Origin: an uncultured Eggerthella sp.
GTDB taxonomy: Bacteria; Actinomycetota; Coriobacteriia; Coriobacteriales; Eggerthellaceae
Assembly (NCBI GenBank): GCA_900553605.1
Contig: USDX01000003.1
Location: 62,001 to 126,000, forward strand
DNA: 64,000 nucleotides
Reading direction: 5' to 3'
The position numbers and the translations under genes are program-made. This document shows positions 16,492-24,830 of the stretch, one piece after another. Within the stretch, counting starts at the first letter, position 1. Each line of letters starts with the position of its first letter. The notes below the pieces were generated by a model. That model was not told the DNA's origin, did no database searches, and worked only from the letters and a program-made list of their open reading frames with translations.

Positions 16492-16923
16492 TTATGCACC
16501 AACCGTCGGACGAATGACCAAGTTGTAATATGTTGCCGCAGCGATCATTATCACCGCAACCAAAACCATGGCAACGGCCCACTTCTTCTGGCTTTTCACA
16601 TACTGTTCCTTGGTTTTTCCCATGGATAGAGCACGCTGACACGCATAGCCCTGACCGGCACGGGCAAATACGATGGTCACGAACGCAAGAGCCAATGCCG
16701 CAATGATGCTCAAGCCCACCGTGAGAGGACGAGGATCGAGGTAGACGCTGTAGAAAAGGTTGTCAGCCAAAAGCCATGCTGGGTAATACAGGATTGCCAG
16801 CCAAATACCGTTGGCAGCGCCCCAAATAGGAGGCATGAAAAGAGCTCCTATGTTGATGGGAGGCAAGCCTTCCATAATCTGTTCCTGGCTAAGCTGACGG
16901 GGACTTTTTTCCTGCTTCGACAC
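16492..16923 (-). CDS. Small membrane protein coupled to the hydrogenase protease gene
   Basis: A 143-residue protein with about three hydrophobic segments: a re-entrant-looking stretch near 25-55 (INIGALFMPPIWG), then helices near 67-90 and 115-135. The N-terminus is short and charged. I do not recognise a characterised family. Its stop codon abuts the start of the maturation protease, so it is the first gene of a two-gene operon; it may help in hydrogenase biogenesis or only share a promoter. Confidence 0.6.
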   Translation of the reverse strand: MSKQEKSPRQLSQEQIMEGLPPINIGALFMPPIWGAANGIWLAILYYPAWLLADNLFYSVYLDPRPLTVGLSIIAALALAFVTIVFARAGQGYACQRALSMGKTKEQYVKSQKKWAVAMVLVAVIMIAAATYYNLVIRPTVGA

Positions 16924-16963
16924 GAGTATCTCGCTTTCACTGACGTTATTCCGCTGAAGAGTA

Positions 16964-16993
16964 TAGAGGAAAGCGCTTTAGCGCTCTCCTCTA
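16964..16993 (-). terminator. Hairpin at the end of the ABC exporter operon
   Basis: TAGAGGA and TCCTCTA flank an inner AGCGCT dyad, giving a stem that includes the exporter stop codon. No good U tract follows on the minus strand, so it may be a stabilising 3' structure instead of a true terminator. Confidence 0.45.
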
Positions 16994-18865
16994 TTCGGCA
17001 AACTGCGAATTATACAATTCTGCATAGGCGCCGCCCTTGGCCAGCAGTTCATCGTGAGTTCCCTGCTCTACGATATCGCCCTCCTGGAGAACCAGAATCA
17101 GGTCGGCGTTACGGATGGTAGAAAGGCGATGGGCAATGACAAACGAGGTGCGCCCCTCCATCAAATTATCCATGGCCATCTGAATTCGTTCTTCGGTGCG
17201 CGTATCCACCGAACTGGTTGCCTCATCCAGAATCAGCATGCGCCTGTCAGCCAAAATGGCACGGGCAATGGTCAAAAGCTGACGTTGCCCCTGACTGATA
17301 TTGCTTGCATCTTCATTAATCTCCATATCGTAGCCACCAGGCAGGGTACGGATGAAATGATCGGCAAATGCCGCCTTAGCTGCCGCTTCAACCTCTTCAT
17401 CAGTCGCATCAAGACGACCGTACCGTATATTTTCCCGGATCGTTCCTTTGAACAGCCAGGTATCCTGCAGAACCATGCCGAATAGCGAGCGCAAATCGTT
17501 GCGATCAAACTCGCGCACATCATGGCCGCCTACGCGAATCGAGCCGCTTTCGACATCATAGAAACGCATCAGCAGTTTGACGATGGTTGTTTTGCCGGCG
17601 CCAGTCGGTCCAACCAATGCAACAGTTTGCCCGCGTTCAACCGTAGCTGAAAAGTCCTTGATGATGGGCTTATCGGCTTCGTAACCAAAATGCACATGGT
17701 CGAACTCCACACCGCCCGAAATCTCTGAAGTCTTCGCCGTCACCGCAGTCTTCGGCTCTTCCTCAGCTTCAAGGAACGCAAACACGCGCTCGGCCGAAGC
17801 GGCCATTTGCTGCAGCACATTGGACACCTGAGCGAGTTGGGTAATAGGCTGCGTGAAGTTTTTCACATACTGGATAAAAGCTTGAATGTCGCCAACGGTA
17901 ATACGTCCGCCAATGGCAAACAACGCACCCGCAATGGCAACGGCAACGTAGCCCAGGTTGCTCACAAAGTTCATCACAGGCATCATCAAGCCCGAAAGGA
18001 ACTGCGACTTCCACGCCGATTCATACAATTCTGCGTTCGTTTTCTTGAACTGAGCCAGCACATCGCCCTCTTTGTTGAAGGCGCGCACCACGGCCTGCCC
18101 GGAAAATGCCTCTTCAACCTGCCCGTTGATGGCTCCCAGACGGTTTTGCTGCATTCGGAAGTACTTCTGGCTTCGACCAACCACCACTTTCACCAAGATA
18201 GCCGAAAGGGGAACCACCAGCAGGGCAATGAGCGTCATGGGCACGTTGATGGAAAGCATCATAACCAGCACGCCTATTACGGTAGCAATGGAGGTGATCA
18301 GCTGTGTTACACCCTGGTTGAGGCTCTGCCCCAGCGTATCGATGTCATTGGTGATGCGCGAAAGCACGTCGCCGGTGCTGGTACGCTCAAAATACCCCAT
18401 AGGCAACGCATCGATCTTCTGGGCAATATGCTGTCGCAAAAGGTAGCAGGCTTTCTGCGTGACATGGGTCATCAACCAGCCTTGAACAAACGAGCACAGG
18501 GCAGAAAAACCATAGAGCGCAAGGGTCGTGAGCAGGATAGTGCCCACAACGTCAAAGCGAATGCCACCTGTGCCAGCGATTTTCGCCGTAACACCCTCAA
18601 AGAGCTCGGTGGTAGCTGTCGAGAGAACCTTCGGACCCACAATGTTGAACACGGTCGAGGCGATGGCAAACACAAACACCGCACCCAGCGCAAACTTGAA
18701 CTTGCCCATGAATGCCAGCAGCTTCAGCATTGAGCCCTTGAAATCTCCCGCCTTTTCGCCAGGTATCATGCCCCCACGTCCCATCGGCCCACGACGACGA
18801 GGCTGGGTGTTGGCGCGGGCAGCAATTGGCTCGCTTTCTTGTTTTGCTTCCTCGTCGATTCTCAT
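16991..18865 (-). CDS. Heterodimeric ABC exporter subunit with canonical ATPase site
   Basis: A 624-residue ABC half-transporter (six membrane helices then a nucleotide-binding domain) of the multidrug/lipid exporter class. Walker A is GPTGAGKTT, the signature is NISQGQRQ and Walker B MLILDEATSSVD with the catalytic glutamate. The N-terminus has a basic, glycine-rich cytoplasmic extension of about 50 residues. The start overlaps the stop of 18862-21084 by 4 nt, so the two subunits are made together. Probably exports amphipathic compounds; the substrate is unknown. Confidence 0.92.
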   Translation of the reverse strand: MRIDEEAKQESEPIAARANTQPRRRGPMGRGGMIPGEKAGDFKGSMLKLLAFMGKFKFALGAVFVFAIASTVFNIVGPKVLSTATTELFEGVTAKIAGTGGIRFDVVGTILLTTLALYGFSALCSFVQGWLMTHVTQKACYLLRQHIAQKIDALPMGYFERTSTGDVLSRITNDIDTLGQSLNQGVTQLITSIATVIGVLVMMLSINVPMTLIALLVVPLSAILVKVVVGRSQKYFRMQQNRLGAINGQVEEAFSGQAVVRAFNKEGDVLAQFKKTNAELYESAWKSQFLSGLMMPVMNFVSNLGYVAVAIAGALFAIGGRITVGDIQAFIQYVKNFTQPITQLAQVSNVLQQMAASAERVFAFLEAEEEPKTAVTAKTSEISGGVEFDHVHFGYEADKPIIKDFSATVERGQTVALVGPTGAGKTTIVKLLMRFYDVESGSIRVGGHDVREFDRNDLRSLFGMVLQDTWLFKGTIRENIRYGRLDATDEEVEAAAKAAFADHFIRTLPGGYDMEINEDASNISQGQRQLLTIARAILADRRMLILDEATSSVDTRTEERIQMAMDNLMEGRTSFVIAHRLSTIRNADLILVLQEGDIVEQGTHDELLAKGGAYAELYNSQFAE

Positions 18866-21084
18866 TGCTCATCCCCTCCTTTCAGTTCTTCCTCTGACAA
18901 CTGGGATTCGGCAATCTCGCGATACGTCGGACAGGCCTTCATCAATTCCGAGTGGGTACCGCAACCAACCATCTTTCCTTCCTCAAGCACCACGATCTTG
19001 TCGGCGTTGAGAACCGTAGAAATGCGCTGTGCCACCACGATCACCGTTTTGCCTGCAGCGCTCTGCGACAAGGCATGACGCAGCTTGGCGTCGGTTGCGT
19101 AATCGAGCGCAGAAAAGCTGTCGTCAAACAGCAGCACACGGGCATCGGTTGCCAAGGCGCGCGCAATCGAAAGACGTTGGCGTTGACCACCCGAAACATT
19201 GGTGCCGCCTTGGCTGATTGCAGTTTGCATGCCTTCGGCCTTGGCATCAATGAACTCGGTTGCTTGTGCAATTTCAGCCGCAGACCGAATGCGCTTCTCA
19301 TCCATTGCCTCATCGGAATACGCAATGGTCGACCCTATGGTGCCTGAGAACAGGAACGCCTTTTGAGGTACGTAGCCAAGCTCTTTTCGCAGTTCACCCT
19401 GCTTCATGTCGCGGACATCGACACCGCCTACGCGAACCGCTCCATCCGCCACGTCATAGAAGCGCTCAACAAGCTTTATGATGCTCGATTTACCTGACCC
19501 TGTAGGGCCGATGATGGCCGTAGTCTGACCTGGCTCAGCCGTGAAATCAATGTTTTCCAGAACAGGACTGCTGTCCTTGTCGTAGGCAAAGGTGACATGA
19601 TCGAACTGGACAGTAAGACCTTCCGCGCCCGAATCGAGCTCGCACGCTTTCGACTGAACGGGGTCTGCAATGGAGCTTTCCGTTTCCAGAACCTCGTTAA
19701 CTCGACGGGCGGCAACGTCGGCGCGCGGCAACATGATCGCAATCATGCCGATCATCAAGAACGACATGACGATGACCATGGAATAAGTGATGAAGGCGAT
19801 CATGTCGCCGGTCTGAATCGTGCCCGCATCAATGTAGGTTCCGCCCACCCACACGATAAGAACCGAAACAGCATTCATAACCAGCATCATCGTGGGCATC
19901 ATGAATGCCATGGTCCGATTCGTGAACAGCTGCGTACGATACAGCGCCGTGCTTGCCTTGTCGAAGCGCTCTTCCTCATACTGCTGCCGGTCAAATGCGC
20001 GGATAACGGATAAGCCAGTTAGCATCTCGCGCGAAACCAAGTTCACGCGGTCGATCAATTTCTGCATCATCTTGAACTTCGGCATGGCAACGGCCATAAG
20101 AATGCCGATGATAATGGCGATTACCACTACCGCAAGCACAATGATCCAACTCATCGAAACGTTCGTCTGCGAAACCATGACGATACCGCCAATGGCAAGA
20201 ATCGGCGAATACAACACCATACGCAGAAGCATCACCGTCACCATCTGGATTTGCTGGATATCGTTAGTGCCGCGCGTGATGAGGGAAGCCGCGGAAAATG
20301 ATTGGACCTCGGCATCCGAGAAGGAAATAACTTTCTCGAAAAGACGCTCACGCAAGCCTCGAGCGGTTTTTGCCGCCGTTCGCGATGCAATGAAGCCAAC
20401 CGCGATCGAAGCAACCATCATCAATGCCGCAACCCCAAGCATCTGAGCTCCCAGCCGTACCAGGTAGTTCATCTGCATGGCTCCCATATCAATGCCAAGC
20501 TGCTCATATTCGGCTTTGGTTGCCATTATTGCCTGCTGCTGGATAAGGGATTCATCGATGGACCCGAATGCCTTTTGAGCCTGGGTCATCGCTTCTTCAA
20601 CCTGGTCCTTGCTAATGGCTCCCGCCTGATATGCGGCATACAGCTGGGGCAAATCGAAATCCCCCGAGACATCGGAAACCCCATCGAATGCTGGCGAGCC
20701 TTCTCCTTGCTGGCCCCCCAAGGACTCTGCCAACTGATCGGAAAAATGAACCACCACAAGGGGAAGGGCGATGGCGGAATCAAGCTCTTTGCGCTGCTCT
20801 GTGCCCTGCTTGGCTAGGGTAAAGTTCCCATCCGAATCCTGCTCGTACGAACTGCGCAACAGCTGCTCGTCATCGTCAGACGCCAGCATGCAGATGTAGT
20901 TGAACGTATCGGAGCTCATAACACTGGGCGAACAATCTTCAATACCACCCTGCTGAATGCCAACATCAACCAAGTCGGACGTGTAGCGAGGAAGCGACAA
21001 ATCGGCAAATGCCTGCACGACAAGAAGAGCCACAATCAGAGCAACGGCAACCTTTGATTGTTTCAAGTACCCGATTATGCGCAT
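18862..21084 (-). CDS. Heterodimeric ABC exporter subunit with degenerate Walker B
   Basis: A 740-residue half-transporter. The start at 21084 follows a GGGAGGGGGG ribosome site and overlaps the MarR stop by 10 nt. Between the first and second membrane helices lies an extracytoplasmic insert of roughly 170 acidic residues (about 30-200). Walker A is GPTGSGKSS and the signature NVSGGQRQ, but Walker B reads VLLFDDSFSALD, with Asp in place of the catalytic Glu. In LmrCD- or TM287/288-type exporters such a change marks the non-hydrolysing site, which agrees with pairing to the neighbouring canonical subunit. Confidence 0.92.
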   Translation of the reverse strand: MRIIGYLKQSKVAVALIVALLVVQAFADLSLPRYTSDLVDVGIQQGGIEDCSPSVMSSDTFNYICMLASDDDEQLLRSSYEQDSDGNFTLAKQGTEQRKELDSAIALPLVVVHFSDQLAESLGGQQGEGSPAFDGVSDVSGDFDLPQLYAAYQAGAISKDQVEEAMTQAQKAFGSIDESLIQQQAIMATKAEYEQLGIDMGAMQMNYLVRLGAQMLGVAALMMVASIAVGFIASRTAAKTARGLRERLFEKVISFSDAEVQSFSAASLITRGTNDIQQIQMVTVMLLRMVLYSPILAIGGIVMVSQTNVSMSWIIVLAVVVIAIIIGILMAVAMPKFKMMQKLIDRVNLVSREMLTGLSVIRAFDRQQYEEERFDKASTALYRTQLFTNRTMAFMMPTMMLVMNAVSVLIVWVGGTYIDAGTIQTGDMIAFITYSMVIVMSFLMIGMIAIMLPRADVAARRVNEVLETESSIADPVQSKACELDSGAEGLTVQFDHVTFAYDKDSSPVLENIDFTAEPGQTTAIIGPTGSGKSSIIKLVERFYDVADGAVRVGGVDVRDMKQGELRKELGYVPQKAFLFSGTIGSTIAYSDEAMDEKRIRSAAEIAQATEFIDAKAEGMQTAISQGGTNVSGGQRQRLSIARALATDARVLLFDDSFSALDYATDAKLRHALSQSAAGKTVIVVAQRISTVLNADKIVVLEEGKMVGCGTHSELMKACPTYREIAESQLSEEELKGGDEQ

Positions 21085-21593
21085 GGAACCCCCCTCCCAG
21101 GAATACCGCACTCATGGGAAACGGGGACAAACGAATCCGATCCTTCTGCGTAATCGCAGATTTTTTCTAAGATCACTATCAGTTGATTCATGTTGTCAAC
21201 GCCAACGCTTTCGACCATATCCATAAACTGCTTACTGCGTTCACGGCGAAGTTGAGCAGAAAGGGATTGGCCTTTTTCCGTGAGGCCTATGCAAACCGAG
21301 CGCGAATCGCTCTCGGCACGTGTGCGCACGATGAAGCCCTTCTGCTCAAGGCTTTTCAGGAACTGGGATACCGCACTGGGGGAAACGCGCAGATGACGTG
21401 CGATGTCGGAAGGCTTGACGCTGCACCGCTTTTCATCGGCACAAAACAGAAGCACAAGGGCGTGAACCTCCATCGGAGTAAGCCCATCCATGCTTGGAGA
21501 TAACGCAGGGCGCAAACGCTTAAGCCGATGGGTCAATGCGATAATCTCGTTCTCCAACGATTCGGGAGAACGGTCGCGGGCAGTTTCGTTCAT
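21075..21593 (-). CDS. MarR family transcriptional regulator
   Basis: A 172-residue winged-helix protein. The DNA-binding region near residues 60-115 contains VKPSDIARHLRVSPSAVSQFL and the wing RAESDSRSVCIGLTEKG. It is the first gene of a three-gene operon with two ABC exporter subunits, the common arrangement in which a drug-sensing MarR protein represses its own exporter. A palindrome 13-32 bp before the start codon (21606-21625) is a likely operator. Confidence 0.9.
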   Translation of the reverse strand: MNETARDRSPESLENEIIALTHRLKRLRPALSPSMDGLTPMEVHALVLLFCADEKRCSVKPSDIARHLRVSPSAVSQFLKSLEQKGFIVRTRAESDSRSVCIGLTEKGQSLSAQLRRERSKQFMDMVESVGVDNMNQLIVILEKICDYAEGSDSFVPVSHECGIPGRGVPCA

Positions 21594-21605
21594 AGATGAA
21601 GCTCC

Positions 21606-21625
21606 TTAACCATTTAATGGCTTAA
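21606..21625. promoter_or_regulatory. Putative MarR operator
   Basis: The core CCATTTAATGG is a perfect dyad with one central base, flanked by TTAA on both sides. It sits directly upstream of the marR start codon and would overlap the promoter or leader, fitting autorepression. Inferred from symmetry and position only. Confidence 0.5.
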
Positions 21626-21649
21626 TAGTTTAGGTGCTTAATCAATTTC

Positions 21650-21697
21650 TCGAAAAAGAAAACGCCGGACACATGCGACAAACATAAATCCGGCGTT
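21650..21697 (-). terminator. Terminator downstream of the thrH-like gene
   Basis: AACGCCGGA (21661-21669) pairs with TCCGGCGTT (21689-21697). An A-rich stretch at 21652-21662 gives TTTTCTTTTT after the hairpin on the minus strand. It insulates the marR operon from the upstream gene. Confidence 0.8.
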
Positions 21698-21830
21698 AGG
21701 TTATTGCTTGGTGCGTCAAAACCGTGCAGGTTGGCGAAACAGCAGGCTTCAGCCCGAATGGATAGAGGCCTCAGGACGGCGCAATGGGAGGATGCCCCAG
21801 CAGCAACCCAACAGATTTCTGCTCCGACGA

Positions 21831-22430
21831 TTAAAGGGCAGCCTTGATACCCGCCATCAACTCAGAATACTCTTCGAATGCGGGTATGGTGGGGTTGTCG
21901 GCTTTAATAGAATCGGTGCTCTTGAACAGGAAGCCCGCCTTGCTGGCTTTGATCATGCCCAGATCGTTAAAGCTATCGCCTGCGGCAATGGTTTCCAACC
22001 CTGCCTGATGCAATGCCTTGACAGTGGTGAGCTTCGATTGTTCACAGCGCATCTTGAAGCCTGTAACCGTGCCGTCTTCTGCAACCTCAAGTTCATTGCA
22101 GAACAGCGTAGGCCAGCCGAGCTTCTTCATAAGGGGCTGAGCAAACTGGGTGAACGTGTCAGAGATGATGATTACCTGGGTAAGCTCGCGCAGCTCATCC
22201 AAGAATTCCTTTGCACCAGGCATGGGGTCGATGGTGGCAATGACATCCTGGATCTCCTTCAACCCCAAGCCATGTTCCTTGAGGATGTCGAGCCGATAGT
22301 TCATGAGCTTGTCATAGTCAGGTTCGTCGCGCGTGGTTTTCTTCAATTCGGGAATGTTGGTTGCCTCGGCAAAGGCAATCCAAATCTCAGGAACCAAAAC
22401 GCCCTCAAGATCCAAGCACACTACGTTCAT
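21831..22430 (-). CDS. thrH: ThrH-like phosphoserine phosphatase / homoserine phosphotransferase
   Basis: A 199-residue HAD-superfamily enzyme. Motif I is CLDLEGVLVPE (DxEG in place of DxDG, as in ThrH), motif II is the Ser/Thr in VIIISDTF, and motif III is AAGDSFNDLGMI. ThrH enzymes release phosphate from phosphoserine or transfer it to homoserine, linking serine and threonine synthesis. Length fits the family. The ATG at 22430 has AGAGG 5 nt upstream. It is transcribed alone and ends at its own terminator. Confidence 0.85.
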   Translation of the reverse strand: MNVVCLDLEGVLVPEIWIAFAEATNIPELKKTTRDEPDYDKLMNYRLDILKEHGLGLKEIQDVIATIDPMPGAKEFLDELRELTQVIIISDTFTQFAQPLMKKLGWPTLFCNELEVAEDGTVTGFKMRCEQSKLTTVKALHQAGLETIAAGDSFNDLGMIKASKAGFLFKSTDSIKADNPTIPAFEEYSELMAGIKAAL

Positions 22431-22546
22431 CGCAACCTCTTTCCATGCGCAGGTGTTTTCTTTTCGTTTGCAGAATACCCGAAACACCCACGCTCGCAAC
22501 GCACACTTTTGCATACGGCCAAAGCAGTACCGCCTTTACCGCCCTT

Positions 22547-24475
22547 TTATAGCGATACCGCTAACTCGTAGGCTTCACGTAAAGCATCGATGGCACGACG
22601 GGCTTTTACAGCATCGCCAACCACGTGAACCGAAATGCCGCGCTGCACCAATGCTTCCGAAAGACGATCATCGGCAACGTATCCCAGAGCAAGCACTACC
22701 GAATCAAACCCGCGCAGTTCATGCAATTGGCCGTTTAGCGCATTCTCGTATTCCACACCATCGGCGTAGAAGCGGCAAATCTTGGCATTTGGCACCTGGC
22801 ACACACCATGCTCAGCAAAGCTGCGCATCAAAACGCTACGGTGCTCCGCCACCATATCGGCCGCCAGATTATCACGGTATTCGGCCACGGTAACGCTATG
22901 CCCCAATTCGGCAAGTAAATCGGCAATCTCGCAACCGACCATCCCTCCACCGGCAACCAACACGTTCTTCCCTGGATAGGCTTTTCCTGCCAAGACATCT
23001 CCCCCTCGCAGGATCGCAGGACAGTCGATGCCTTCAATGGGAAGCAGCAAAGCTCGGGCACCCGTAGCCACCACCACCTCATCGGGCCGCAGAGCAGCAA
23101 TATCGTCAGGCAGCGCTTTTACGCCAAGACGCACCTCGACGCCCGCTTTTTGCGCGCGCACCACCCACGAACGAACCATATCTGCAATAAGGCCTTTGCC
23201 GGGTGGAAACGATGCCAGACGCATGTTCCCGCCCAACGTGGGCGCCTCTTCAAGCAGAATCACGTCATGTCCGCGCTCGGAACTGATGGCGGCCGCTGCC
23301 AGCCCCGCAACACCACCGCCGACCACGACAATACGCTTAACTTCAGCTGCAGCTGGCACGGTTTCACACTCATGCCCCAAACGAGGATTCACCAAACAAC
23401 GTATGGGCTTACCTACATACATATTGGCAACGCACCCCTGAAGGCAAGCGATGCACGGCATTGTATCCTCTTCGCGGCCTTCGGCGTATTTGAGGGGCAT
23501 CTCGGGATCTGCCAAGCTCTGGCGGCCAAATGCCACAAGATCGCACTTTCCCTGTTCGATCAAAAGCTCGGGCAAATACGGATCGGTAAAACGCCCCACG
23601 GAAATAACCGGAATGCTAATGCACTCTTTGATCTTTGCCACCAAATCAGCGTTGAATCCAGCGTGCACCGAAGTGGGAGCCCACATAAACTCATCTCGCA
23701 AATGAACCGCACGAGAAATGTGCAACGCATCAGCGCCGCATTCCTCAAGGTAACGGGCAATAACGCACGCATCGTTTACATCGATGCCGCCTGGCTCTTC
23801 GTCGGCCGCGTTGATGCGGCAGAGCACCGCCACCCTGTCCCCAACACGTCTTCGTATCTCTTCCAAGATCAAGCGGGGAAAGCGCATTCGATTCTCAAAC
23901 GATCCGCCAAACTCGTCGATACGTTTATTGGTTCGCGGGGAAATAAACGAACTGACCAGGTAGCCATGGGCCATATGCACTTCCACCGCGTCAACACCCG
24001 CTCGAAGGGCGCGCTCGGCAGCATCTCCGTAGCCTTGAACCAGCTCATATACCTTCCTGGTTGGCACCTCTTCAGGCACATCGCGCCCGCATGCCGCAGG
24101 AATGGGAGATGCCGCCTGCAATGGCGCTCCTGCGTTTTTCGCATTGCCCTCCGGGCCAGCGTTTTGCAGCTGCACCGAGACCTTGGCTCCGTGCCTATGG
24201 CAGGCATCGACAACGGCACGCAGGCTGGGAATGGAATCGTCACTATAGAGGCAAGGCTTCAAGGGTCCGCCCTTCGCGCCGCGATGCACCACCGTAGCCT
24301 CGATGGTTATCAAACCGAAGCCGCCAGCCGCGCGCGCCTCATAGTAAGCACGCGACTGGTCAGACCAACTCCCATCAGAGTTGGCGAAGTTGTTTCCCAT
24401 CGGGGGAACCACAAAACGGTTTGGCACTTCCATAGGGCCGATCTTGATGGGCGAATAAAGGCAGCGGTACGGCAT
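22547..24475 (-). CDS. Old-yellow-enzyme-family FMN/4Fe-4S/FAD oxidoreductase
   Basis: A 642-residue protein of the 2,4-dienoyl-CoA reductase / BaiCD-BaiH class. Residues 1-330 form the FMN-binding TIM barrel (KIGPMEVPNRFVVPPMG at the start). The cysteines in CIACLQGC and the later RCLVNPRLG bind one [4Fe-4S] cluster. The rest is an NAD(P)H/FAD module with GGGVAGLAAA near 390 and AGGGMVGCEIADLLAELG in the second Rossmann fold. Such enzymes reduce activated C=C bonds in enoyl compounds or steroids; the substrate is unknown. GAAGGAG precedes the ATG. It is divergent from the lactate permease gene with 355 bp between them. Confidence 0.88.
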   Translation of the reverse strand: MPYRCLYSPIKIGPMEVPNRFVVPPMGNNFANSDGSWSDQSRAYYEARAAGGFGLITIEATVVHRGAKGGPLKPCLYSDDSIPSLRAVVDACHRHGAKVSVQLQNAGPEGNAKNAGAPLQAASPIPAACGRDVPEEVPTRKVYELVQGYGDAAERALRAGVDAVEVHMAHGYLVSSFISPRTNKRIDEFGGSFENRMRFPRLILEEIRRRVGDRVAVLCRINAADEEPGGIDVNDACVIARYLEECGADALHISRAVHLRDEFMWAPTSVHAGFNADLVAKIKECISIPVISVGRFTDPYLPELLIEQGKCDLVAFGRQSLADPEMPLKYAEGREEDTMPCIACLQGCVANMYVGKPIRCLVNPRLGHECETVPAAAEVKRIVVVGGGVAGLAAAAISSERGHDVILLEEAPTLGGNMRLASFPPGKGLIADMVRSWVVRAQKAGVEVRLGVKALPDDIAALRPDEVVVATGARALLLPIEGIDCPAILRGGDVLAGKAYPGKNVLVAGGGMVGCEIADLLAELGHSVTVAEYRDNLAADMVAEHRSVLMRSFAEHGVCQVPNAKICRFYADGVEYENALNGQLHELRGFDSVVLALGYVADDRLSEALVQRGISVHVVGDAVKARRAIDALREAYELAVSL

Positions 24476-24830
24476 GAGACACTCCTTCGTTTACGCTCGC
24501 TAGCACGAATCAAGAAAGCATTTGGGCAGAGACAAGGCTCCACGAAGGCAAGGCGGGACCTGTTGAGCCTTTGTAAAATCGACAGATGCATCAGGAGACA
24601 TTCGCACCCAGCAACGCTTTCGTCTATCTGCGATCATAGCGGTTTGCTCGGCGAACGGCGTTCACTATACGTTTGTGATGCTTTTTTCAAAAAAACGACT
24701 CCCTTTATTCCCTAGATTTGCCCGTTTGACAGATTCACAGTGCCAGCGAAACTCGAATCCCTAGTATTGGGACGTTCTATTTTTTGCATAAGCAAGAGCA
24801 GAGTGTCCCCTATTCGAAAGAGAGAAACCT
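24476..24830. other. Divergent intergenic region between the OYE reductase and lactate permease
   Basis: No gene is seen in these 355 bp. A TTGACA hexamer at 24726-24731 could be a -35 element for the permease, but no good -10 follows at the usual distance. The middle of the region is somewhat AT-rich (24655-24715). Confidence 0.4.

Noticed and set aside
21698..21830. Possible riboswitch between thrH and its terminator
   Set aside because: GC-rich and somewhat repetitive, but no conserved riboswitch core could be matched, and it lies downstream, not upstream, of the gene.
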